Positions 6,986 through 13,880 of a stretch of DNA of 35,211 nt are shown in pieces. Origin of the DNA: an uncultured Fidelibacterota bacterium (GTDB lineage: Bacteria > Fidelibacterota > Fidelibacteria > Fidelibacterales > Fidelibacteraceae); the NCBI GenBank assembly GCA_937862595.1, contig CALMFL010000311.1, forward strand, positions 1 to 35,211, written 5' to 3'. How positions within the stretch are numbered: the first letter of the stretch is position 1; every line of letters begins with the position of its first letter. A program made the translations under genes and the position numbers. Below the pieces are notes generated by a model. The model had not been told where the DNA came from. It saw nothing but the letters and a program-made list of their open reading frames with translations, and ran no database searches.

Positions 6986-8299
6986 ATGAAGCATTATACC
7001 CTGGTCATATTCGGCGGCACGGGCGACCTGACAAAACGAAAGCTCATCCCCGCCGTTCACGCGATCGCGGGCAAGGATCCCGGCCTGTCCTTCACCGTGC
7101 TGGGCGTCGGAAGAAAGCCCCTGACCGACGAAAGCTACCGGGAGTTCCTTCTGCCCGGACAGACGCCGCATCCGCAGGTTTCCATTCATTACCTGATCGC
7201 CGACATCGAAACACCCGGCTCCCTGGACGGCCTCATGCCAAGGATCGCCGGGATCGAGAAGGCGCCCGTTTCGGGACGGGTCTATTACCTGGCAACAAGC
7301 TACACCCTCTTCGGAACGATCGCCGCAAGCATCGGAGCGGACAGCCGTGGGGATGAATCCTTCTTTACGCGTATCATCGCCGAAAAACCCTTCGGCAGCG
7401 ACCGGGCTTCGTTCAAAAAGCTGAACCGGGAACTGCGCACCTTTTTTTCGGAGGACCAGATCTACCGCGCCGACCACTATCTTGCAAAAGGCACGATCGA
7501 CAACATCCTCCGGACCCGTTTTTCAAACCCTCTTTTTGAAAGCGTCTGGAACTCCCGCTCCATCGCCCGGATCACCGTAGCGGTGAATGAAGCGCTCGGC
7601 GTGGGAAACCGGATCGGATATTACGATCAGACCGGCGCGATCAAGGACATGGTCCAGAATCATCTTTTGCAAACCCTCTCCCTTGTCCTCATGAACGCTC
7701 CCGGCCGGCCCGGGGAAACGGCGTTCCGCAAAGCCAAGACCGATGCCATCAAAAAACTCTATTTCAGGAATGAGATCCGTACAGGCCAGTATCGCGGGTA
7801 TCAGGAGGAGGTCAAAAACATCCATCCCGGATCCGCGACCGAGACCTTTGCGGAATTATCCCTCTATTCGAAGGAACGGCGCTGGAAGGGCACCGAGATC
7901 GTCCTGCGGACCGGAAAGATGCTGAAAAAACGGGAAGCCCTGATCGACATCGAGTTCCGGAAGGACCCCTGCACGCCGTACTGCAGTTTTGACATTTCGC
8001 CCAACAGGCTCACGCTTCATATTCAGCCCCTGCAGAACGTGGAACTCGCCATCAATACCACCCTCCCCGGAGAAAAGGTGGCGCTGGCGCCGGTGAAAAT
8101 GACCTTTTGCCCGACCTGCGAATTCACCGCCAACACCCCGGAAAGCTATGAAGTGATCCTGAAGGAATGCCTGCGCGGAGACAAACGGCTGTTCATGTGC
8201 GACAAGGAGCTTGACGACGCCTGGCGGCTCACCGACAAGATCCTCGCAGCGGTCAGGCACACCGTTCCGGCGACCTACGAACCGGGGGAAGAATTTTAG
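6986..8299 (+). CDS. zwf: Glucose-6-phosphate 1-dehydrogenase
   Basis: Oxidises glucose-6-phosphate to the 6-phosphogluconolactone used by the preceding gene product. The cofactor motif is FGGTGDLTKRKLIP (residues 9-22), followed by IAEKPFGSD and the active-site block RADHYLAKG with His164; later IVLRTGKML and the C-terminal substrate region are present. Two points are unusual. The signature block is normally RIDHYLGKE, so Ile, Gly and Glu are replaced by Ala, Ala and Gly. The protein has 437 residues against about 480-500 for most bacterial enzymes. The catalytic Asp-His pair and the Lys are kept, so activity is likely. It is the last gene of the gnd-pgl-zwf operon, which runs in the reverse order of the pathway. 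Confidence 0.94.
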   Translation: MKHYTLVIFGGTGDLTKRKLIPAVHAIAGKDPGLSFTVLGVGRKPLTDESYREFLLPGQTPHPQVSIHYLIADIETPGSLDGLMPRIAGIEKAPVSGRVYYLATSYTLFGTIAASIGADSRGDESFFTRIIAEKPFGSDRASFKKLNRELRTFFSEDQIYRADHYLAKGTIDNILRTRFSNPLFESVWNSRSIARITVAVNEALGVGNRIGYYDQTGAIKDMVQNHLLQTLSLVLMNAPGRPGETAFRKAKTDAIKKLYFRNEIRTGQYRGYQEEVKNIHPGSATETFAELSLYSKERRWKGTEIVLRTGKMLKKREALIDIEFRKDPCTPYCSFDISPNRLTLHIQPLQNVELAINTTLPGEKVALAPVKMTFCPTCEFTANTPESYEVILKECLRGDKRLFMCDKELDDAWRLTDKILAAVRHTVPATYEPGEEF

Positions 8300-8363
8300 T
8301 CACCGCTTTGTTTCGATTCGGGCATATCCTGTTTTCGATATCATAACATTGGTTCAATCCGCC

Positions 8364-8717
8364 ATGACAGCCGCACCCAATATCCCCTTGAACGAACACC
8401 GTCAGCTTGCCCTTAAGGCCGCATCTTGCGCGGAGCAGGCGCTGCCTCTTTTTGAAAGCGCCGTCCATGACGACCGGCCGCGCAGAGCCATTGCCGCAGC
8501 CCGCGCCTGGGCAGAGGGAAAGATCACGTGCGGACAAGCGCGCAAAGCGGCCTTTTCCGCCCACGCCGCCGCCCGTGAAGTAACGGATTATCCTGCAGCT
8601 CTTGCGGCCGCCCGGGCAGCCGCGCATGCCGCCGCAACGGCGCATGTCCCCGGCCACGCCCTGCACGCGGAAGCCTATGCCCGGAAAGCCCTCGAAAATG
8701 CACCTGACGCGGTCTGA
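8364..8717 (+). CDS. Imm5-like putative immunity protein
   Basis: A 117-residue, Ala- and His-rich, all-helical protein. The blocks DDRPRRAIAAARAWAEGK, ARKAAFSAHAAAREV, AARAAAHAAATAHV and HALHAEAYARKAL match the pattern of proteins annotated as Imm5-like putative immunity proteins, which usually carry several conserved His and Arg residues. Members are thought by genome context to neutralise polymorphic toxins, but many occur alone, as here: no toxin gene is visible nearby. The frame is open further upstream inside zwf, but that extension is not family-like; the start at 8364 has no clear ribosome site, so the exact start is uncertain. It lies 64 bases after zwf and could be transcribed with it. 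Confidence 0.75.
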   Translation: MTAAPNIPLNEHRQLALKAASCAEQALPLFESAVHDDRPRRAIAAARAWAEGKITCGQARKAAFSAHAAAREVTDYPAALAAARAAAHAAATAHVPGHALHAEAYARKALENAPDAV

Positions 8718-8807
8718 ATAAAAAACTCCCGGGGGCATCCCCCGAACGCGCCGCGGTGAAATTCTCTTTGCAAAGCAAACCGAATCGCCGTAATATTCTT
8801 ATCGGAA

Positions 8808-8850
8808 CAGAAAACGACCTCCTGCCGGCAAGCGGATGCTTCGTTTTCTG
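8808..8850. promoter_or_regulatory. 10-bp inverted repeat before the amidohydrolase/C39 gene
   Basis: CAGAAAACGA at 8808-8817 and its exact reverse complement TCGTTTTCTG at 8841-8850, separated by 23 bases, in the 164-base spacer upstream of 8882. The distance of 31 bases to the start codon would suit an operator or a leader hairpin. No T-run follows, so I do not call it a terminator. The role is a guess from position. Confidence 0.4.
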
Positions 8851-8881
8851 ACCTTTAAAACCATGTAAAACCGGGACAACC

Positions 8882-10198
8882 ATGCGCCTCAAAGAACTGC
8901 TCGTCGTGATCCCGCACAGCGGGATCGTCATTCCGGAGGAGATCGATCCGAAAAGCCTCGCGGAGGATTTTCCCGGGATGCTGAAAAACGTGGACTGGTA
9001 CACCAATTACCTCTACGATTTCCGCGACATCCTCGGCAACAAACAATTGAATTTCCCCTATTGCAGTCTGCTGGTGGAAGCCAACCGGCATCCCGACATG
9101 CTCGACGACTGCGTTCCCCTGAAGGATCCGCTCGGAAAGAAAATGTACAAAAAGGGCCGCCAGCCGGATGAGATGCTCCGGCGTACGGTTTCGGACAAGT
9201 ACCTCATTCCCTTCCATGACTCTATCAGCGAGGCTATTACCCGCGACATCAATTTCATGCTGGACGGCCATTCGACCGTCACGGCAAAAGGCGTGGAGGA
9301 CGACCAGATCGAACTGATGAACTACCAGCATTCCCAGCTCGACGAGGGACCGGTTTACTATTCTCCGCCCGTCTTTATCGAGACCTACGCGAAAGAGCTG
9401 AGAAAACGCCTGCCGGACATCCGGATCAGCGTGAACGAGTCCCGGTATTTCAACGTCTACGGTCATGTCTGCACGCATCATTCCGTAAATTCCCTCAAGC
9501 GCATCGGACACCGCGTACCGGCCATCCTGCAGGAAACAAATCAAAATTTATACATGCATCCGAACGGCACGCCGAACGTTTGCGCCCTTGAGCGGCTGCG
9601 GCGGGCTTTTGCCGAATCGCTCTATCACACCCTCCGCAAGGTCGGCAGTATCGGCATGTCCGGAAAAATACTGGACGTTCCCATTACCCGCCAGACCTAC
9701 GATTACGACTGCGGCGCCAAGGCCCTGCAGACCCTGCTGGCATACTACGGCCTCGATATCCGCGAGGACCTGCTGATGAAGGAGCTCCGGATCTCCAAGG
9801 TGGACGGATCATCCGTCGACGAGATCCGCGCTTTCGCCAAAGCGCAGGGGTTCGCCGTCCGCGCGCATCAGAACATGAGCATCGAAGAGCTGCGCGCCCA
9901 TATCGACGACGGGCACCCGGTGCTGGTCCTCCTCCAGGCCTGGGCCGAAAAAAAACTGACCCCCGAGGAATGGAAGAACAATTACGAGGATGGCCACTAC
10001 GTCATCGTCATCGGTTACGGTCAGAACAAGATCATTTTCGAGGATCCCTCCTCCTTCAGCCGGACCTGGCTGACGGTCAGGGAATTCCGCAACCGCTGGC
10101 ACGACATCAATCCCGAGAACGGCAAAAGGATCTACAACTTCGGCATGGTGCTTTCGGGCCGCGAACCCATCGGACAGACCATGGTGCACATGGAGTGA
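8882..10198 (+). CDS. N-formylglutamate amidohydrolase/C39 peptidase fusion
   Basis: Two enzyme domains in one 438-residue chain. Residues 1-250 resemble N-formylglutamate amidohydrolases (zinc-dependent FGase fold): VVIPHSGIVIP at 8-18, FMLDGHST at 125-132 and the HHSVNSLKRIGHRVPAIL region. Residues 263-425 are a papain-like C39 peptidase: VPITRQTYDYDCGAKALQT with Cys277, DGHYVIVIGYG with His372, and FEDPSS with Asp388, forming the Cys-His-Asp triad. C39 domains remove double-glycine leaders in bacteriocin exporters, or act as free peptidases. No signal peptide or ABC transporter domain is present, so this one is probably cytoplasmic. A plausible role is trimming and then deacylating a small peptide or amino-acid conjugate, but that is inference. 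It has its own 164-base upstream spacer. Confidence 0.8.
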   Translation: MRLKELLVVIPHSGIVIPEEIDPKSLAEDFPGMLKNVDWYTNYLYDFRDILGNKQLNFPYCSLLVEANRHPDMLDDCVPLKDPLGKKMYKKGRQPDEMLRRTVSDKYLIPFHDSISEAITRDINFMLDGHSTVTAKGVEDDQIELMNYQHSQLDEGPVYYSPPVFIETYAKELRKRLPDIRISVNESRYFNVYGHVCTHHSVNSLKRIGHRVPAILQETNQNLYMHPNGTPNVCALERLRRAFAESLYHTLRKVGSIGMSGKILDVPITRQTYDYDCGAKALQTLLAYYGLDIREDLLMKELRISKVDGSSVDEIRAFAKAQGFAVRAHQNMSIEELRAHIDDGHPVLVLLQAWAEKKLTPEEWKNNYEDGHYVIVIGYGQNKIIFEDPSSFSRTWLTVREFRNRWHDINPENGKRIYNFGMVLSGREPIGQTMVHME

Positions 10199-10359
10199 CG
10201 CCGGACAATTCGGGAAGTCACACGAATGATGAACAATGACCGCTGTCGGGCGGACAATCAGAGAACATCATAAACAAACCCTTGTGAACATTGCGGACAA
10301 TTCATAAATTTCCTGCGCTCAGGGGCTGCAGCCTCAGCCCTATAAAGCGGAAAAAAGCA

Positions 10360-11034
10360 ATGAATAAATTCTGCGACAAGATCATCGGAAAGGACTACAA
10401 ATACCTCAATACCGCGGTCCTGATCCCGCGTGTCCGGATCGGTCGCGAAGATCATCTCCTGTTTCAGCAGCGGAGCCCGGACATTATCCAGGGCGGCGAG
10501 ATCTGTTTCCCGGGAGGCCGCGTTGATGCGGTCCGGGACCGCTCCCTGAAAGACACCGCGATCCGTGAAACCTGCGAAGAGCTCGGCATTGAAAAACGCC
10601 GCATTCGCGTTCTGAGTAAACTCGGCACCCTCATCGCGCCGGTGGGTGTTGCGGTTGAGGCTTATGTCGCATCCCTCACGATTGGGGGACTTCAAGACCT
10701 CAGCATCAGCAAAGCCGAGGTGGCGCGGGTCTTCACCCTGCCCCTGGCCTGGTTCAGGGCGAACCCGCCGAAGGAGCACCGTCTCACCGTTGAGATCCAG
10801 CCGTTTCGCTATAACGATAAAAACGAAAAGGAACACCTGCTCCCGGTCAGGGATTACGCCCTGCCGGCGCGGTATGAGGAACCCTGGACGGGACGCGAAC
10901 ACCCCGTCTTTGTCTATCGGACCGACTTCGGCGTGATCTGGGGGATTACGGCGGAACTGGTGCGGGAATATGTACAGCAGGAAGCCGTAAAACGGACCTC
11001 CCTTCTAAGGAACCACGCAAAGAACAATGACTGA
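10360..11034 (+). CDS. NUDIX hydrolase, CoA pyrophosphatase (NudL)-like
   Basis: The NUDIX box reads FPGGRVDAVRD, then TAIRETCEELGI (residues about 47-74 from this start), preceded by FQQRSPDIIQGGEI. The block Q-R-S ... GGxxCFPGG and the RET-x-EE-x-G ending are typical of the CoA pyrophosphatase branch, which splits coenzyme A into phosphopantetheine and 3',5'-ADP. The spacing inside the box is one residue longer than in well-known members, so substrate is not certain. I chose the start at 10360 (MNKFCDK) because the upstream in-frame extension is rich in unlikely residues and lacks a ribosome site. The protein has 224 residues. YbjQ follows 30 bases downstream. Confidence 0.78.
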   Translation: MNKFCDKIIGKDYKYLNTAVLIPRVRIGREDHLLFQQRSPDIIQGGEICFPGGRVDAVRDRSLKDTAIRETCEELGIEKRRIRVLSKLGTLIAPVGVAVEAYVASLTIGGLQDLSISKAEVARVFTLPLAWFRANPPKEHRLTVEIQPFRYNDKNEKEHLLPVRDYALPARYEEPWTGREHPVFVYRTDFGVIWGITAELVREYVQQEAVKRTSLLRNHAKNND

Positions 11035-11064
11035 TAAAACAACGTGAATGGAAAGGAAAATCAC

Positions 11065-11379
11065 ATGATCATTTCAACCACAGAGAAGATCCCGAACAAA
11101 GAGATCACCGAAATACTGGGGATCGCCCGCGGCAGCACCGTGAGAGCAAGAAATATCGGCAGGGATATTTTTGCAAGTCTTAAGAACATTGTGGGCGGCG
11201 AGATCAGCGAATACACCCAGCTTCAGGCCGAGTCCCGCGAACAGGCTCTTCAGCGCATGGTCGAGGACGCGGAAAAAATGGGCGCCGATGCGATCGTGAA
11301 CGTACGGCTGGCAACTTCCATGCTGATGCAGGGCGCCGCCGAGATCCTGGCCTATGGAACGGCCGTAAAACTTTCGTAA
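11065..11379 (+). CDS. YbjQ/UPF0145 family protein
   Basis: A 104-residue protein with the family blocks GIARGSTVRARNIGRDI, GGEISEYT, ALQRMVEDAEKMGADAIVNVR and AYGTAVKL. YbjQ-type proteins form pentameric rings of dodecin-like subunits; their function is not established and the label heavy-metal-binding is historical. The start at 11065 follows the site GAAAGGAAAA by 4 bases and is the usual N terminus (MIISTTEKI). A 44-residue membrane protein starts one base after the stop, which suggests that the two act together at the inner membrane. Confidence 0.9.
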   Translation: MIISTTEKIPNKEITEILGIARGSTVRARNIGRDIFASLKNIVGGEISEYTQLQAESREQALQRMVEDAEKMGADAIVNVRLATSMLMQGAAEILAYGTAVKLS

Positions 11380-11380
11380 C

Positions 11381-11515
11381 ATGGATACGCTCGTGAACAT
11401 CATTTTCAGTCTCTACGGCCTGGGCATCCTCGTCATGCTCGCCCTGCTCGTCTTTTTCATCGTCAAGCGGGTTAAAACCAAAAAGACCGAAAACTTCGAG
11501 AAACGGGACAACTGA
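11381..11515 (+). CDS. 44-residue single-pass membrane protein after YbjQ
   Basis: A short frame starting one base after the YbjQ stop. The product MDTLVNIIFSLYGLGILV continues through one membrane helix (about residues 6-28) into a basic tail (VKRVKTKKTENFEKRDN), so the C terminus should face the cytoplasm by the positive-inside rule. There is no separate strong ribosome site, consistent with translational coupling to ybjQ. Size, hydrophobic pattern and tight coupling make a real gene likely; I do not recognise a named family. It may recruit the YbjQ ring to the membrane, which is inference from proximity only. Confidence 0.6.
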   Translation: MDTLVNIIFSLYGLGILVMLALLVFFIVKRVKTKKTENFEKRDN

Positions 11516-11517
11516 GC

Positions 11518-11601
11518 AGAAGCCGGAAGTCAGAAGCCGGGAGTCAGAAGCCGGGAGTCAGAAGCCAGAAGTTGGGAGACGGAAGTTGGGAGACGGAAGT
11601 C
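11518..11601. repeat. Heptamer tandem repeat, consensus RGAAGYC/GGGAGTC
   Basis: Twelve successive 7-base units (for example AGAAGCC, GGAAGTC, AGAAGCC, GGGAGTC, AGAAGTT, GGGAGAC) beginning two bases after the small membrane gene. Adjacent units alternate, so the tract also looks like a 14-base repeat. The rest of the spacer to 11813 is AT-rich and holds a 7-bp hairpin (GGACAAA at 11673, TTTGTCC at 11686) without a T-tract, plus the ribosome site TAGGAG at about 11802 for the next gene. Confidence 0.8.
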
Positions 11602-11813
11602 CAGAAGATAGGAAGCTGAAAAGTTTTTAGTAAGCGGAATGATACTGTCTATAAAATAAAATCCACTTGCAGGGACAAATATATTTTTGTCCAAATATAA
11701 AACAAACAGAGTCAATTGCGCATTTGTAAAACGGGCACACAGTATTATGTCTTTTGTTTTTATTTATTATATGTTATATTTATGCGGTTGATCAATATTC
11801 TTAGGAGACTGCC

Positions 11814-12521
11814 ATGAAAAAGCTCATCATGATAGCGACGATGCTCTTGTTTTCATCCGCTATGCTATTTGCCGGGGGAACAGACAGCACAAAAACAGCC
11901 ATTGCTAAAGATGCCAAATGCCTGCAGTTCCGCATCGGGAGTAATTTTTCACTGTCTTCCTTTCAGGGTTCTACAATATCTTACAAGAAACATACATCCG
12001 AAAACCGCGCTTACCGTGTCGGTATTACTGTATCCGGAGAAATGTTAAAAGATTCGCGGACTTATGTACTTAGCAATGATACGGACTCACTGCACAGAGA
12101 TTACAATATAAATAACAATGATTTTTCTATTGCAGTCAACTGGCAGCGTTTAAAATATTCCAGATCGGGCAATACATATTTCTATTACGGTTACGGGCCG
12201 AATATCTCTTACGGGTTAGATTATCAAAATGTTCTCCAAGAAGAATTCGATACAACTGAACCGGAGATCATTGAAGACCAAGATAAAAGAATTTTGCACG
12301 GAATAAGTGTAGGAGCGACCTTGCTGGCCGGTGTGGAATATTTTATCACAGCATCCGTCAGTATTCACGCCGAATACAGCCAGGGAATAAAATACACTTA
12401 CCAATGGTATAAAATTTTAAGCAATTATAACGAAGATCTAATAAGAAATGATATCAGAAGAACCAACGCGGTTTCACTGAATGCCGGCGGCGCCAGGTTC
12501 GGTTGTTCCTTCTATTTTTAG
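11814..12521 (+). CDS. Outer-membrane beta-barrel-like protein, hypothetical
   Basis: The 235-residue protein has a clear signal peptide (residues 1-20, MKKLIMIATMLLF then AMLFAG). The remainder shows alternating polar/hydrophobic strands separated by charged loops (SIAVNWQRL, YFYYGYGPNISYGL, HGISVGATLLAGVEYFI, SIHAEYSQGI) and ends in GCSFYF, a terminal aromatic residue as needed for barrel assembly by BamA. This fits an eight-stranded outer-membrane barrel. No family is recognised. The ribosome site TAGGAG is well placed before 11814. The gene is AT-rich compared with most of the window and stands between two spacers filled with repeats, so it may have arrived by transfer. Confidence 0.7.
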   Translation: MKKLIMIATMLLFSSAMLFAGGTDSTKTAIAKDAKCLQFRIGSNFSLSSFQGSTISYKKHTSENRAYRVGITVSGEMLKDSRTYVLSNDTDSLHRDYNINNNDFSIAVNWQRLKYSRSGNTYFYYGYGPNISYGLDYQNVLQEEFDTTEPEIIEDQDKRILHGISVGATLLAGVEYFITASVSIHAEYSQGIKYTYQWYKILSNYNEDLIRNDIRRTNAVSLNAGGARFGCSFYF

Positions 12522-12633
12522 ACCTGTTTATACTAAAATAGCCTCACAAAATTACCATTAAGCCAGATTTTTTAATCCATTATTATCTTATACAGACGCC
12601 AATCATTCATAATATAAGCAATGATACATAACA

Positions 12634-12657
12634 AAGGGCTGGATATATCCAGCCCTT
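12634..12657. terminator. 24-bp perfect palindrome, possible terminator
   Basis: AAGGGCTGGATA followed by its exact reverse complement TATCCAGCCCTT, 113 bases after the outer-membrane gene. Downstream bases are T-rich (ACATTTTACATTTTAC) but there is no uninterrupted T-run, so Rho-independent termination is plausible but not certain. The palindrome touches the start of the heptamer array at 12656. Confidence 0.5.
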
Positions 12658-12774
12658 ACATTTTACATTTTACGTTTTACGTTTTACGTTTTACGTTTTA
12701 CGTTTTACGTCTCACGTCTCACGTCTTACGCCTGCCCTGCGTAGCCTTGGCGAAGCAGGGTCTCACGTCTCACC
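12656..12774. repeat. Heptamer tandem repeat (TTACGTT/TCACGTC) interrupted by a hairpin
   Basis: Eleven contiguous 7-base units from 12656 to 12732 drift from TTACATT through TTACGTT to TCACGTC. A 30-base interruption follows (12733-12762), then two more units to 12774. The interruption contains the hairpin at 12735-12760. Together with the palindrome at 12634 and the promoter at 12828 it makes up the 356-base spacer upstream of the nucleotidyltransferase gene; I see no gene in it. Confidence 0.85.
12735..12760. repeat. REP-like hairpin inserted in the heptamer array
   Basis: CCCTGC at 12735-12740 pairs with GCAGGG at 12755-12760, with an inner CC/GG pair around TT. The GC-rich block is unlike the AT-rich repeats on both sides, and the same heptamer type resumes after it, so it looks like an insertion into a pre-existing array. 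Confidence 0.55.
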
Positions 12775-12827
12775 AACCTACGCCAATTTGAAGGCAACAG
12801 CGGCCTGCAACAATAAATAAAAATTGC

Positions 12828-12867
12828 TTGTATGGTTATACCATGCTATTGTATATTATCACCATAC
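12828..12867 (+). promoter_or_regulatory. Promoter with overlapping inverted repeats upstream of the wHTH-nucleotidyltransferase
   Basis: A sigma70-like pair TTGTAT (12828-12833) and TATATT (12852-12857), 18 bases apart. GTATGGT at 12830-12836 is repeated inverted as ACCATAC at 12861-12867, and a second small palindrome ATGGT-TAT-ACCAT spans 12832-12844. The repeats cover both promoter elements, as expected for an operator. The downstream product has an N-terminal winged helix, so autorepression is a reasonable inference. Confidence 0.5.
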
Positions 12868-12877
12868 ATTAAAGCCT

Positions 12878-13495
12878 ATGAATACCTTATCGGAAATATT
12901 GGCATCAAACACCCGGGCGGAATTTTTCCGGCTGTTGTTTGGATTGAACCGGAATGAATATTACTTGCGTGAAATTGCAAAAAACTCCGGACTTTCCATC
13001 GGTACGATACAGCAGGAAGCCTTGAAATTGGAAAATCTCGGCTTGATCCGTAAGCGCCGGGACGGGAACCGAACATATTTCAAGGCCAACAATGATCACC
13101 CTCTCTATCATGAGATCCATAATCTGGTCCTTAAAACTTCCGGGCTGGCTGACGTTATTAAACCATATTTAACGGACAATGCGATTCGGTTTGCCTTTAT
13201 ATTCGGTTCTCTCGCATCCGGAAATGAAAAACCCGAAAGCGACGCAGATCTTTTTATTGTGGGTGATATCGGGCTTAGAACACTCAGTGCAAATCTAAGC
13301 GAACCCACTCAAAAGATCGGGCGAGAGATCAATCCATATACTATTTCGATAAATGAACTGCATAAGAAAATAACACAAAAAGACCATTTTGTTACGACCG
13401 TTATCAATTCAAATAAACTTTTCATCAAGGGGGACGAAAATGAGTTTGAAAAACTGGTTGAAGAATGGATGGCTAAAGCCGCACAAGACGAGTAA
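12878..13495 (+). CDS. wHTH-nucleotidyltransferase (MNT-type antitoxin-like)
   Basis: Residues 1-80 form a winged helix of ArsR-like type (YYLREIAKNSGLSIGTIQQEALKLENLGLI, then the basic wing RKRRDGNRTYF). Residues 110-205 are a minimal nucleotidyltransferase: IFGSLASG with Gly120-Ser121, and ESDADLFIV with Asp132 and Asp134 as metal ligands. In MNT-HEPN systems the nucleotidyltransferase inactivates the HEPN toxin by adenylylation. I chose 12878 because it gives the wHTH at the N terminus; the frame upstream crosses the promoter. The next gene starts inside its 3' end, overlapping by 56 bases, so translation is coupled. The locus is AT-rich and isolated, like an acquired module. Confidence 0.8.
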   Translation: MNTLSEILASNTRAEFFRLLFGLNRNEYYLREIAKNSGLSIGTIQQEALKLENLGLIRKRRDGNRTYFKANNDHPLYHEIHNLVLKTSGLADVIKPYLTDNAIRFAFIFGSLASGNEKPESDADLFIVGDIGLRTLSANLSEPTQKIGREINPYTISINELHKKITQKDHFVTTVINSNKLFIKGDENEFEKLVEEWMAKAAQDE

Positions 13496-13880
13496 GCAGG
13501 AAATCGGCAATCTGTTTAAAATCGTTGACCGCGACCTCGGAGATGCTCAGCGAAAAGATGTTTCCCCGGACTGGCGATTCGGTATTGCTTACAATGCGGC
13601 ATTGAAGCTTTGCACTATTCTGCTGTATTGCGAAGGGTACAAATCCGAAAATACCTATGCGCATTACCGGACGATACAATCGCTGCCACTCATACTGGGC
13701 AATGACAGGTCCAATGACGCCGCCTATCTTGAGGCTTGCCGGATAAAAAGAAATATCGTTGAATATGATTATGCCGGCAGTACATCGGACAGTGAAGCGG
13801 ATGAGTTGATCGGATTTGTGAAGAAATTGTATGCTGAAGTATCGGAATGGGTTGTTAAAGATCATTCCGGGGATGTATAG
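13440..13880 (+). CDS. HEPN-like partner protein (putative toxin)
   Basis: A 146-residue, mainly helical protein encoded in a different frame from the nucleotidyltransferase gene, overlapping it by 56 bases. Helices around WRFGIAYNAALKLCTILLYCEG and the sequence CRIKRNIVEYDYAG (Arg101, Arg104-Asn105, Tyr109-Asp110) resemble the HEPN core, where the usual catalytic signature is R-x4-6-H. Here the His is replaced by the YD variant (R-x2-RN-x3-YD) found in some proteins paired with nucleotidyltransferases. RNase activity is therefore not assured; it could be a non-catalytic or differently acting partner. The pairing with a wHTH-MNT gene is the main argument for a toxin-antitoxin role. Its 3' end overlaps the convergent gene by 26 bases. 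Confidence 0.65.
   Translation: MSLKNWLKNGWLKPHKTSKQEIGNLFKIVDRDLGDAQRKDVSPDWRFGIAYNAALKLCTILLYCEGYKSENTYAHYRTIQSLPLILGNDRSNDAAYLEACRIKRNIVEYDYAGSTSDSEADELIGFVKKLYAEVSEWVVKDHSGDV

Noticed and set aside
8730..8744. CGGGGG-CAT-CCCCCG hairpin after the Imm5-like gene as its terminator
   Set aside because: The A-run precedes the stem on the plus strand, so the T-run follows only in the minus direction, where no gene ends; I could not assign a role.
10202..10303. Three copies of CGGACAAT before the NUDIX gene
   Set aside because: Short words with unequal spacing (about 49 and 43 bases) could be chance; not enough to call an operator.
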